NCBI GenBank assembly: GCA_020636955.1
Contig: JACJWY010000018.1
Location: 1 to 35,756, forward strand
DNA length: 35,756 nucleotides
Direction of reading: 5' to 3'
Source: Thermoleophilales bacterium
GTDB taxonomy: Bacteria; Actinomycetota; Thermoleophilia; Solirubrobacterales; 70-9
Positions within the stretch are counted from its first letter, which is position 1. Each line of letters begins with the position of its first letter. Below, piece after piece: positions 14,698 through 22,122 of this stretch. Under the pieces are notes generated by a model. The model saw nothing but the letters and a program-made list of their open reading frames with translations, did not search any database and was not told the origin of the DNA. The translations under genes were made by a program, and so were the position numbers.

Positions 14698-15768
14698 TCA
14701 GGCGGGGGTGCCTGATTCGCGGACCGGCCCCCGGGCGGCGACGGTCTGGTCCCGCCCGGTGTTCTTGGCCAGGTAGAGGGCCTCGTCTGCCCGGGCGACC
14801 AGTTCTCTGACCGTCTCGGTCCCGTCCCACTCGGCGACTCCGGCCGAGCAGGAGATCTTCATTTCGGAGCCTGCGGGGCCTTCGGCCGGGAGTGGCAGGT
14901 CGGCGCGAAGTCGCTCGACTATCACCATCGCCCCTTTGAGATCGGTGTTGGGCAGGGTGACCACGAACTCTTCACCTCCGTAGCGGGCGATGTGGTCATC
15001 GATCCTGGCCCGCTGCTCCCAGCCCAGCGCTACCTTCCGGAGGAAGTCGTCGCCGGCCTGATGTCCGCAGGTGTCGTTGTAGAGCTTGAAGTGGTCGAGA
15101 TCGAGCATGGCCAGGCTCAGCGGTTGCCGGTGCCTCCTCGCCTGACCGACAGTTCGCTGGATCATCTTCTCCCAGCCGCGCCGGTTCTCGATGCCGGTCA
15201 GAGCATCGGTGAGCGCAAGTTCCTCGATCAGCCGGCCGCGCTCTTCGGCCAGGTTGCGCTCGACGCGCATCCGGGTGACCAGATCCTGGATCACCACCCC
15301 GAGCACGGTTGCCATCACGGCGAGCACAATGTCCTGGCGCCAGACCGCGTTCATGTGAATCCCGCCGTCCCCGGTCGCTATATGGGCCACGACCACGGCC
15401 GCCACGACACAGGCGATCATGGCGAGCAGGGCCCTCGTAGACCCGTAGACGGCCATCGCCAGCATCGGAATGAGCAGAAGCGGGCCGATGCCGGCGTCCA
15501 GTCCGTCGGTTCCGGCGCGGACCAGAATCGCCCCGCCCAGGGCGCCGAAGGGGGCCAGCAGCCACAAGCTCGGGTGGACCCAGGCCAACCCCACGCAGGC
15601 TAGGGCCACGGCCCAGCCCGCCAGGTAAAGCCCCCAGTCGGTTTCCTCCGAGGAAACGAGCGACAGGGCAAAGCAAATGGCGGTGATCACGACGAAGGTG
15701 ATTCCGTAGCGAACCTGGTTGTGCCGGTACGCGTTCACGTCGGAATAGCCACGGTTGGTGGGGTGCAT
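14698..15768 (-). CDS. Membrane-bound diguanylate cyclase (six TM helices plus GGDEF domain)
   Basis: It makes cyclic di-GMP from two GTP. From the ATG at 15768 it is 356 aa: six predicted membrane helices (about 19-38, 47-64, 68-83, 94-109, 113-131, 147-164), a short helical linker, then a GGDEF domain starting at DALTGIENRRGWEKMI. The active-site motif is RYGGEEFVV (GGEEF 264-268), and the inhibitory I-site RIDD (255-258) lies five residues before it, so product feedback should work. LDLDHFKLYNDTCGH supplies the metal and guanine residues. The membrane part resembles unassigned 5-6 TM sensor regions, so the signal is unknown. A GTG at 15822 is possible but overlaps a promoter -10, so I prefer the internal ATG. 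It is transcribed away from the glycan operon and probably feeds the c-di-GMP receptor encoded at 16689. Confidence 0.92.
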   Translation of the reverse strand: MHPTNRGYSDVNAYRHNQVRYGITFVVITAICFALSLVSSEETDWGLYLAGWAVALACVGLAWVHPSLWLLAPFGALGGAILVRAGTDGLDAGIGPLLLIPMLAMAVYGSTRALLAMIACVVAAVVVAHIATGDGGIHMNAVWRQDIVLAVMATVLGVVIQDLVTRMRVERNLAEERGRLIEELALTDALTGIENRRGWEKMIQRTVGQARRHRQPLSLAMLDLDHFKLYNDTCGHQAGDDFLRKVALGWEQRARIDDHIARYGGEEFVVTLPNTDLKGAMVIVERLRADLPLPAEGPAGSEMKISCSAGVAEWDGTETVRELVARADEALYLAKNTGRDQTVAARGPVRESGTPA

Positions 15769-15799
15769 TCCGAAAGGTTGGATTCTCTCGCTTTGGAAC

Positions 15800-15829
15800 T
15801 TGACGGCTTTCCCGTTCCTCACCTATAGT
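15800..15829 (+). promoter_or_regulatory. Sigma-70-type promoter of the glycan operon
   Basis: TTGACG (15800-15805) and TATAGT (15824-15829) are separated by 18 nt, the best housekeeping promoter in the window. Transcription would start near 15836, giving a ~70-nt leader before the GTG at 15905. The -10 contains the palindrome CTATAG, so a weak -10 (TATAGG) also faces the diguanylate cyclase on the other strand. I see no riboswitch-like fold in the leader. Confidence 0.7.
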
Positions 15830-15904
15830 TGGCCACTCACTGGCGGCGGGATTTACCATCCAGCGTTCGAAGTACCTGCGTGCGCCGATAATATCGGGAC
15901 ACTT

Positions 15905-16438
15905 GTGGCAAAAGACCGTTCTAAAGAAATTCTCAAAGAAATCCGGAACCTGAGGGAGGAACTCACCGCCCGGCTCGACGTGATCGAGGCGCGCATCGGA
16001 GCTGGCCCGGTTCCGGACTCGGCGCCTATGCTCTCTGGTTCGGCGGAGCAGGTACTTCCCCTTCCCGGTGTTCCGGTTGACGGCTCCGGGGTTCCGGCCG
16101 AAGAGCCGGTTACGGTTAGCGACAATTTCGAGCTGCCCACCGGAGGGGAAGTAAGAGTGATCGTCCGCCCGCTGCACGATCTCAGCCTCGCCCGCGTCGT
16201 CGAAGACGCGCTGGCAAACACCGAGGGGGTGGAGGAGGCATCGCTCCGTGAGCTTCGGGGTGATTCCGCCACCATCGACACGAAGGTCGGGGACGGGGTG
16301 TCGCTGATTTCCTCGCTCCGGCGCAAGCTGCCGGTGGCATTCGACGTCACCGAGTCTTCAAGTGACTCGGTGACAATCGCACTGGCCCAACCGATGGGCG
16401 GGCGCGAGAGCGGCGTGGCTGCTCCTTCAGGCTTGTGA
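15905..16438 (+). CDS. Coiled-coil plus ferredoxin-like-fold protein, first gene of the glycan operon
   Basis: The 177-aa protein starts at GTG 15905, preceded by GGGA with 5-nt spacing; a longer frame would begin upstream of the promoter and is rejected. Residues 1-32 are a charged helix (KDRSKEILKEIRNLREELTA) likely to form a coiled coil. Residues ~33-78 are a Pro/Gly/Val linker. Residues ~82-161 read as beta-alpha-beta-beta-alpha-beta (VRVIVRPL, ARVVEDALANTEG, EEASLRELRGD, SATIDTKV, ISSLRRKL, SVTIALA), the order of a ferredoxin-like fold as in HMA domains, but without any metal-binding cysteine. It is paralogous to the protein at 25289 that ends the locus. It may be a cytosolic adaptor for the membrane synthase; the function is not established. 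No known family recognised. Confidence 0.75.
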   Translation: MAKDRSKEILKEIRNLREELTARLDVIEARIGAGPVPDSAPMLSGSAEQVLPLPGVPVDGSGVPAEEPVTVSDNFELPTGGEVRVIVRPLHDLSLARVVEDALANTEGVEEASLRELRGDSATIDTKVGDGVSLISSLRRKLPVAFDVTESSSDSVTIALAQPMGGRESGVAAPSGL

Positions 16439-16689
16439 ACGGGGGCGGAGTTTTTGGCGCGCTGATCTACGTGATCGGCATCCTGATTGTTTTCGCGATC
16501 CTTTTCGGGTTCTTCCTGGTCGTTCCGTTCTTTGTATTCCTCGGAGGAATGATCGCGATGTTTGTCAGCGACCGACGTCGTGACAAGGAAGCTGGCAACG
16601 GCAACGGCAACGGCAGCGTCAGATCCAAACCGGTTGAGGCCGTGGAAGTCGTGGAGACCACCGAAGTGGTTCGGGAGGTCAAGTCCTGA
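16435..16689 (+). CDS. Small membrane protein of the glycan operon
   Basis: The 84-aa protein has a long hydrophobic stretch, residues ~6-46 (LIYVIGILIVFAILFGFFLV and VPFFVFLGGMIAMFV), enough for one long or two short membrane helices, then a basic SDRRRDK stop-transfer sequence, a Gly/Asn run and a Val/Glu-rich cytosolic tail. It starts with GTG in a 4-nt overlap with the previous gene and its stop shares a base with the next ATG, so translation is coupled to the synthase. Small membrane partners are common in polysaccharide synthases, but I have no homologue to name. Confidence 0.75.
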   Translation: MNGGGVFGALIYVIGILIVFAILFGFFLVVPFFVFLGGMIAMFVSDRRRDKEAGNGNGNGSVRSKPVEAVEVVETTEVVREVKS

Positions 16690-18908
16690 TGGCCACTGCG
16701 ACCGCGCAGAGGCTTCTGGTTCGCGACTCAACGAGTGGAGTCAGCGAGCGAATGGTGACGCTCAGCTCGGCCGTCGCCCATCTGCTGCCAGTCGAGATCT
16801 GTCGGCGCTACCACATCGTCCCGATCGAATTCGATCGCGGCCTGATAACCATGGCCGGCCCGGTCTCGTTCAATCCCGCGGCCGATCGGGCGGTCCGTGA
16901 ACAGACCGGATACGAAACCCGGTGGCTCTTCGCCGATCAAACCGAGCTTGACCTGATGATCGACCGCCTCTTCGCCGGCAATGGCCGCCCGGAGGGGACC
17001 GAATTCTCCGCCGACGATCTGTTGAAGCATGGCCTCGCGGTGCCACCCCGGCTCGGCGAGAGCCTGGCCAGCCAGGGCCTTGTCACCGAAGAACAGCTGG
17101 CCAGCGCGGTTGCCGAACAGAACCGGACCGGAAGCCGGATCGGCGAGGTGCTGGTCCACGGTGGGGCTCTCGAGGAAACCGAACTGCTTCGCGTCCTTTC
17201 CGAACAGATGGACATGCCGACCGTCGATCTCAGCGACTTTGACGCGGAGCGGGCGCCTCGGGATGTGTTGCCGGACGAGATGTGTAACCGCCTCCATTGC
17301 GTTCCCATCGCGATCGACGGCGAGAGCATCTATCTGGCGGTTGCGGACCGCCTGGACGAGGGTGAAGCCGAGGTCGAGAGTTACACGGGGCGTCACGTTC
17401 AGCAGTTCCTCGCGACCAGCAATGATATTTCCCGACTTCAGAGGCAGATCAACAGCGAGAGATACACCGAAGCAGCAACCCTGGGCCTGCGGGAGCGTTT
17501 CCCCGACAGTTCTGCCCATCAGGTCCTGAGCGGAGGACAGAAGATTTTTCTGGGGATTCTCTTGCTCATTTTCATTGGCTTCCTGATCTGGCAGCCGACC
17601 TCGACCATGGTCGTCGTATTCGCGACCCTGGCAATTTTCTACACGTTGACATCGGCCTACAAGCTGATCGCGGGCTATTCCGCACTCGGCCACCGCTACC
17701 TCGTGCCAACCGACGAAGAAGCCCTGGCAGCGATGGACGAGCGCACACTGCCGATGTACACGGTTCTGGTCCCGGTTTACAGGGAAGCCGCGGTGATCCC
17801 GTACCTGGTTGCCGGCATCGAGTCGCTTGACTACCCCAAAACCAAGCTTGACGTACGCCTGCTTTGTGAGGAGGACGACGAGGAAACGATTCAGACGATC
17901 CTGGACCTGGACCTTCCGCCGCATTTCAACGCGATTGTTGTGCCTCCTTCGCAGCCACAGACCAAGCCGAAAGCCTGCAATTTCGGGCTGCTTGGGGCCA
18001 AGGGCGAATATGTGGTGATTTATGACGCCGAAGACCGGCCGGACCCCCTTCAGCTCAAGAAGGCGGTCCACATGTTCGACAATGTGGACGATTCGATCGT
18101 CTGCATCCAGTCGAAGCTCAATTTCTTCAATCAGCAGACGAATATCCTGACCCGCTGGTTTTCGATTGAGTATTCCCAGCTTTTCGACCTGCTTCTGCCT
18201 GGCCTTGACGCCCGCCGCGACCCGATCCCGCTGGGTGGCACCTCGAATCACATCAGGCGGGACGAGCTGGTCGAGGTGGGGGGCTGGGATCCATACAACG
18301 TGACCGAGGACGCCGATCTCGGCGTGCGGCTCCACCAGGCCGGATATCGCACCACGATGATGGATTCGACCACTTACGAAGAAGCGAATACCAGCCTGCC
18401 TAACTGGATTCGTCAGCGCTCGAGGTGGATCAAGGGGTACCTGCAGACCTGGCTCGTCTACATGCGCAACCCGTTCAAATTCCTCTCGAACGTGGGCTTC
18501 AAGGGTTTCGTTTCGTTCCAGCTCCTGATTGGCGGAACCTTCATGTTCCTGATCAACCCAATTTTCTGGTTTCTGACCACCGTGTTTGCCCTGACCCAGC
18601 TCCACGTCATCCAGGATTTCTTTCCGGGCTGGGTCTATTTCCTTGCGGCGGCCCAGCTCTTCCTCGGCAATTTTGTGTTTGTCTACCTTGGACTGGCGGC
18701 ATCGGTTCGCCGCGGTGACTACACCCTGGCCCCCTATGCATTGTTCCTGCCGTTCTACTGGGGGCTCATGTCGGTAGCGGCCTGGAAGGGCTTCGGTCAG
18801 CTTGTGACCAATCCGTTCTACTGGGAGAAGACCGAACACGGGCTTGACCTTGGTGGCGGTGCGGAGCACGCTCACTCAACGACCCCGAAGCGAACGGGTT
18901 CCGCCTGA
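16689..18908 (+). CDS. c-di-GMP-binding MshEN domain fused to GT2 membrane glycosyltransferase
   Basis: A 739-aa fusion. Residues ~25-95 are a GspE-N-like subdomain lacking nucleotide motifs. Residues ~117-258 form a full MshEN domain: motif I starts R121-L-G and ends Q144, motif II starts R150-I-G and ends Q173. Each is 24 residues with the RLGxxL...G...L..Q pattern, and they are joined by a 5-residue spacer, exactly the published high-affinity c-di-GMP site. Residues ~286-325 are two membrane helices, then a processive-type GT2 domain: VPVYREAAVI (361-370), DAED (446-449), TED (539-541), QRSRW (576-580, the QxxRW motif), and further helices at ~605-640, 643-672 and 680-700. It probably polymerises a sugar across the membrane when c-di-GMP binds. 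E. coli NfrB has GT2 then MshEN; here the order is reversed. ATG overlaps the preceding stop by one base; sugar unknown. Confidence 0.93.
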   Translation: MATATAQRLLVRDSTSGVSERMVTLSSAVAHLLPVEICRRYHIVPIEFDRGLITMAGPVSFNPAADRAVREQTGYETRWLFADQTELDLMIDRLFAGNGRPEGTEFSADDLLKHGLAVPPRLGESLASQGLVTEEQLASAVAEQNRTGSRIGEVLVHGGALEETELLRVLSEQMDMPTVDLSDFDAERAPRDVLPDEMCNRLHCVPIAIDGESIYLAVADRLDEGEAEVESYTGRHVQQFLATSNDISRLQRQINSERYTEAATLGLRERFPDSSAHQVLSGGQKIFLGILLLIFIGFLIWQPTSTMVVVFATLAIFYTLTSAYKLIAGYSALGHRYLVPTDEEALAAMDERTLPMYTVLVPVYREAAVIPYLVAGIESLDYPKTKLDVRLLCEEDDEETIQTILDLDLPPHFNAIVVPPSQPQTKPKACNFGLLGAKGEYVVIYDAEDRPDPLQLKKAVHMFDNVDDSIVCIQSKLNFFNQQTNILTRWFSIEYSQLFDLLLPGLDARRDPIPLGGTSNHIRRDELVEVGGWDPYNVTEDADLGVRLHQAGYRTTMMDSTTYEEANTSLPNWIRQRSRWIKGYLQTWLVYMRNPFKFLSNVGFKGFVSFQLLIGGTFMFLINPIFWFLTTVFALTQLHVIQDFFPGWVYFLAAAQLFLGNFVFVYLGLAASVRRGDYTLAPYALFLPFYWGLMSVAAWKGFGQLVTNPFYWEKTEHGLDLGGGAEHAHSTTPKRTGSA

Positions 18909-20842
18909 TGGCCGAAGAAAGGATCGACATCAACCCGGTGATCGAAGACGGCGGGACAGCAGCCGTCCAGGAAGAGGTCAGGACCCGGCGTGTCCAGCGG
19001 ACCTATGTCGACCCGGAGATTGCCTCCCACATCAGGGAGGTTCCACCCGAGCCTCGTCCGTTCAGTCCCGACGCTCCCAGGGCAACTTGGGAAAGCGCGA
19101 TTATCTTCGCTCTGTTTGCGGTCATATACGGGGTCGTCGGCTATTTCATGCTGACCGACGGCCATATCGTCAACTTCGTCGCGCTCAACAAACTCAATCA
19201 GGCCTACATGGTTTTCTGGAACCATCCGCCACGGCTCGCGGCGATCGGTCTGGAAGCGGGGACGTTCGTGTCCGTCATGTACATGCCGCTGACCCTGGTC
19301 AAGCCGCTGGCGACTTCGCTGGTTGCGATTCCGGTTATGAGCGCCTTCAGCGCCGGGCTGCTGATGGCGACGCTGAATTCGATGATGCGGAATTGCGAGA
19401 TCAATTTCGTTTTCCGCATTGTGTTGCTTATTCTCTTCGGCCTCAACCCGATGTTCGTTTACTACGCGAGCAACGGATCGACCGAGGTGCTGGGTCTCGT
19501 GATGTTCGGTATAGCGGTGTCTTCACTCGTTTCCTGGTCGGTCACCGAACAGACCCGATACGTCGCGGCGGCTGGTCTCGCGGTGGGGCTGGCAGTAATG
19601 GTCGACTACGGGCAACTGGTAATCGGGGTCGGACTCGCGATCGGATTCATGATTCTGACCGCGACCAAGAATCATGACGGCTTGAGGATTCGCTCTACGC
19701 TCCTGCTCTTTCTCACGCCTTTCGTTTACGCGCTGTTGTTCTGGTGTCTGATCAACTGGGTGCTGCTCGGTGACCCGTTTGCCTGGGTTTCGCTGCAGGA
19801 TGGGGTCATCCAGGTAAACACGACCGGGGCCTTGCAGGCGATTCCGACCGATTTCTGGGGAAGCATGGGTGACCTCTGGGAGGTCGCACTTGGTATCGCC
19901 CCCCTCGCCCTGGCTTCGGTCGTAGTGCTTGTGGTCGGTGGATTCGTAAAGCGCGACCCGGCAGCCTGGGCTCTTCTCGTGGTGGGCATCTTCGTCGCCG
20001 CGGTACCGGTTGGCAGGGCCGTGATCGGAGATCAGGCAAGTCTCTTCGACCTCGCCTACGGCGTACTCTTTGCGGTCTTCGGCCTCGCAGCAGTTACGTG
20101 GTTTGGCCGAGACGGTTGGGGAACGATTGCCTCAATCATCGCGGCGATCGGTCTGATTGCGGCGATTCCTCTGTCCTGGAACGCCATGCAGGACTACCGA
20201 TTCCAGAACCAAGCGGAAGCTTTTACTCGCTGGGTTGATACCCGTGACAGCCAGGAGGGCACCAAGTCCATTGGTGAATACACGGTCGGAATCGATCCGG
20301 AACTGTCGATGGCCAATTTCGTCAACAACAAGATTCCGCAGAAGGATGAGACGATCCTGGTCGATCAGAACTTCAGTTACGGCGTGATGATCACCTCGGG
20401 CAGGCCCCAGAACTTCTTTGACCGCGTCGACGAGGGGGAGGACGACTGGCAGGCAACCATTGACGACCCGTTTGGCAAGGTCCCTTACATGCTGATCACC
20501 ACAAGTCGCGCCGGCGATCAAATTGCCAAGAAGTGGCCGACCGCCGCGGAGGGCGGGGAGCCTGGCATGACGCCGATCTTCAGAACTGATCGTTACGTGC
20601 TGGTCAGGGTTGCCAGCGTCAGGCCGTCGACCGACGAAAACAGCACCCAGCCCAGTCGACCAAGCAACAGGCCGAACCCGGTCACTCCGACTTCGCCGGT
20701 CAGCCCCAACGGCCCGAGCATCACGACGCCGTCCCAGACCGGCACCAGCCAGTCACAGGTTTCGCCGACGCAGTCGACGTCCGGCAGCACAGTGGAGCCC
20801 AATAACGGCTCCTCATCGGCGCCGACCGTGGAGGGCGAGTAG
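18908..20842 (+). CDS. Polytopic GT-C-like membrane protein with extracytoplasmic C-terminal domain
   Basis: The 644-aa protein has a ~60-residue cytosolic tail, about 9-11 hydrophobic helices between residues ~62 and 425, a globular extracytoplasmic part (~430-570) and a Ser/Thr/Pro/Gln tail (~571-644). The layout, the first large loop (DGHIVNFVALNKLNQAYMVF) and the segment NPMFVYYASNGSTEVLGLV resemble lipid-linked-sugar glycosyltransferases of the GT-C type (ArnT/GT39-like), with Asp or Glu in the first loop as possible catalytic acid. I have not identified a confident family match. If right, it could modify or extend the glycan made by the upstream synthase. ATG overlaps the synthase stop by one base. 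The Ser/Thr-rich tail may cross the cell wall. Confidence 0.7.
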   Translation: MAEERIDINPVIEDGGTAAVQEEVRTRRVQRTYVDPEIASHIREVPPEPRPFSPDAPRATWESAIIFALFAVIYGVVGYFMLTDGHIVNFVALNKLNQAYMVFWNHPPRLAAIGLEAGTFVSVMYMPLTLVKPLATSLVAIPVMSAFSAGLLMATLNSMMRNCEINFVFRIVLLILFGLNPMFVYYASNGSTEVLGLVMFGIAVSSLVSWSVTEQTRYVAAAGLAVGLAVMVDYGQLVIGVGLAIGFMILTATKNHDGLRIRSTLLLFLTPFVYALLFWCLINWVLLGDPFAWVSLQDGVIQVNTTGALQAIPTDFWGSMGDLWEVALGIAPLALASVVVLVVGGFVKRDPAAWALLVVGIFVAAVPVGRAVIGDQASLFDLAYGVLFAVFGLAAVTWFGRDGWGTIASIIAAIGLIAAIPLSWNAMQDYRFQNQAEAFTRWVDTRDSQEGTKSIGEYTVGIDPELSMANFVNNKIPQKDETILVDQNFSYGVMITSGRPQNFFDRVDEGEDDWQATIDDPFGKVPYMLITTSRAGDQIAKKWPTAAEGGEPGMTPIFRTDRYVLVRVASVRPSTDENSTQPSRPSNRPNPVTPTSPVSPNGPSITTPSQTGTSQSQVSPTQSTSGSTVEPNNGSSSAPTVEGE

Positions 20843-22122
20843 TGCCGGAGTCGAAAATCCGGCGGTGGATGGTGGTCCTGGCGGCCACGGCCCTGCTCGG
20901 GTTGCTGGTCGCTGCCTGCGGCTCGAATGACAGTGAAAATGACAATTCCGGTGACAATTCGGCCAAGTCAACGACCGGCTCGACCGGGGCCACGGGCGAT
21001 ACCGCTACAGCTAACGAAACCACCGGCCAGACCGAGCCCGGCACCGGGTCGGCGGTGACCGCAAATACCGATCCGGTTTCGACCGGCCGGCTGTTCTCTG
21101 CCGACAGCCCGTGGAACACAACAGTGATAGGTCTGCCAGTGGCCGACAACTCCGACCGGATGCTCCAACTTGCAATGAGGCGGAGGTTTGCAAAGGAAAT
21201 TCCTGGCCAGGAAGGCGTTCAAACCTACACCCGCAAGATCAAGGACACCGGTATCTTCATCAACACTCAGGCTTGGGCTCCGCTAATCGTGGCGGCCAAC
21301 GTGAACGGTTCGGTGAGCACCAAATTCGTCTGCCGCCAATCGGATTGCGGTTCGGCTGATCCGAAGGTACCGGGAACTCTCAATATTCCCTCGAACACAA
21401 CTCCCGATCCCCGTTATGACGGCTGGCTGAGCGTGATCGATCGCCAGAACGGGATGGGTTACGACTTCTGGCGGGCCCGACGCGAGGGGGATGGCACGAT
21501 CTCCTACCAGTTCGGCAAGGCCTGGACCCTGGATGGCCCCGGTTTCAGTCGGCCGGTGGGCATCGATCAGGTCCGCGCGGTCGGAGCGAGGGGATCGGGC
21601 CTGCCGCTGTTCGCCGGCGTGGTCGGACCGCGGGAGCTGGAACAGGGCGAGATCAACCACGCGCTCGCCATTTCGGTTCCCGGCCTGGCCCGTCGCAACT
21701 TCGTTCAACCCGCCTCGGTAACCGATGGCGTCGGGAACCGCAAGTCTCTTCCGGCCGGCGCGCGGGTGAGGCTCAGGGCCGACGTCAGGATCGACGAGAA
21801 GAAACTGGCCACACTCAAGGGGCAGCGCCGGCGCTCGGCCGACGCGGTTTTGACTGCGCTACGAACCTACGGTGCCATTGTGGTCGACCGGTCCGCGGTT
21901 CCAAGCCTTTACGCCCCGCTGGGAACTTCGTCGAAGCTGATCCGGGGCGACGAGCTCGACTGGCTGACAATTGACGATTTCGACGTCATTTCGCTACCCC
22001 AGATTTACAAAGACCCGCCGCTGAGCAAGGTAGGCCTCGAAGGTCCGCAGACCGGTGGCGCCAATTCCCAGGTCCAGTCGGGCAGTTCCGTGTCTGGCAA
22101 CGAGGTAGGAGGCGGACTGTGA
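20842..22122 (+). CDS. Lipoprotein of an uncharacterised secreted actinobacterial family
   Basis: The 426-aa protein carries a lipoprotein signal (RRWMVVLAATALLGLLVAAC, Cys26) and a Ser/Thr/Asn/Gly linker to ~residue 75. The mature domain begins at RLFSADSPWN and shows the blocks INTQAWAPLIVAANV, FWRARREGDGTI, GLPLFAGVV, INHALAISVPG, LPAGARVRLRADVRI and ALRTYGAIVVDRS. I recall this series of blocks (SPWN, HALA, PxGARxRL, YGxVVxDR) from secreted actinobacterial proteins of unknown function; this is memory, not a search. The TAGTG junction gives a GTG start one base inside the previous stop. A role in binding, trimming or anchoring the glycan is plausible by context only; no catalytic site was recognised. 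Confidence 0.75.
   Translation: MPESKIRRWMVVLAATALLGLLVAACGSNDSENDNSGDNSAKSTTGSTGATGDTATANETTGQTEPGTGSAVTANTDPVSTGRLFSADSPWNTTVIGLPVADNSDRMLQLAMRRRFAKEIPGQEGVQTYTRKIKDTGIFINTQAWAPLIVAANVNGSVSTKFVCRQSDCGSADPKVPGTLNIPSNTTPDPRYDGWLSVIDRQNGMGYDFWRARREGDGTISYQFGKAWTLDGPGFSRPVGIDQVRAVGARGSGLPLFAGVVGPRELEQGEINHALAISVPGLARRNFVQPASVTDGVGNRKSLPAGARVRLRADVRIDEKKLATLKGQRRRSADAVLTALRTYGAIVVDRSAVPSLYAPLGTSSKLIRGDELDWLTIDDFDVISLPQIYKDPPLSKVGLEGPQTGGANSQVQSGSSVSGNEVGGGL

Noticed and set aside
15755..15904. N-terminal extension of the first glycan-operon gene
   Set aside because: It would start upstream of the TTGACG-N18-TATAGT promoter and overlaps the divergent cyclase; the segment lacks the charged helix character of the real N-terminus.
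16728..18875. A 715-codon open frame on the minus strand opposite the MshEN-GT2 gene
   Set aside because: Its translation has no recognisable domain and is rich in His, Arg, Gln and Asp as expected for the reverse of a high-GC gene; the plus-strand protein has clear motifs.
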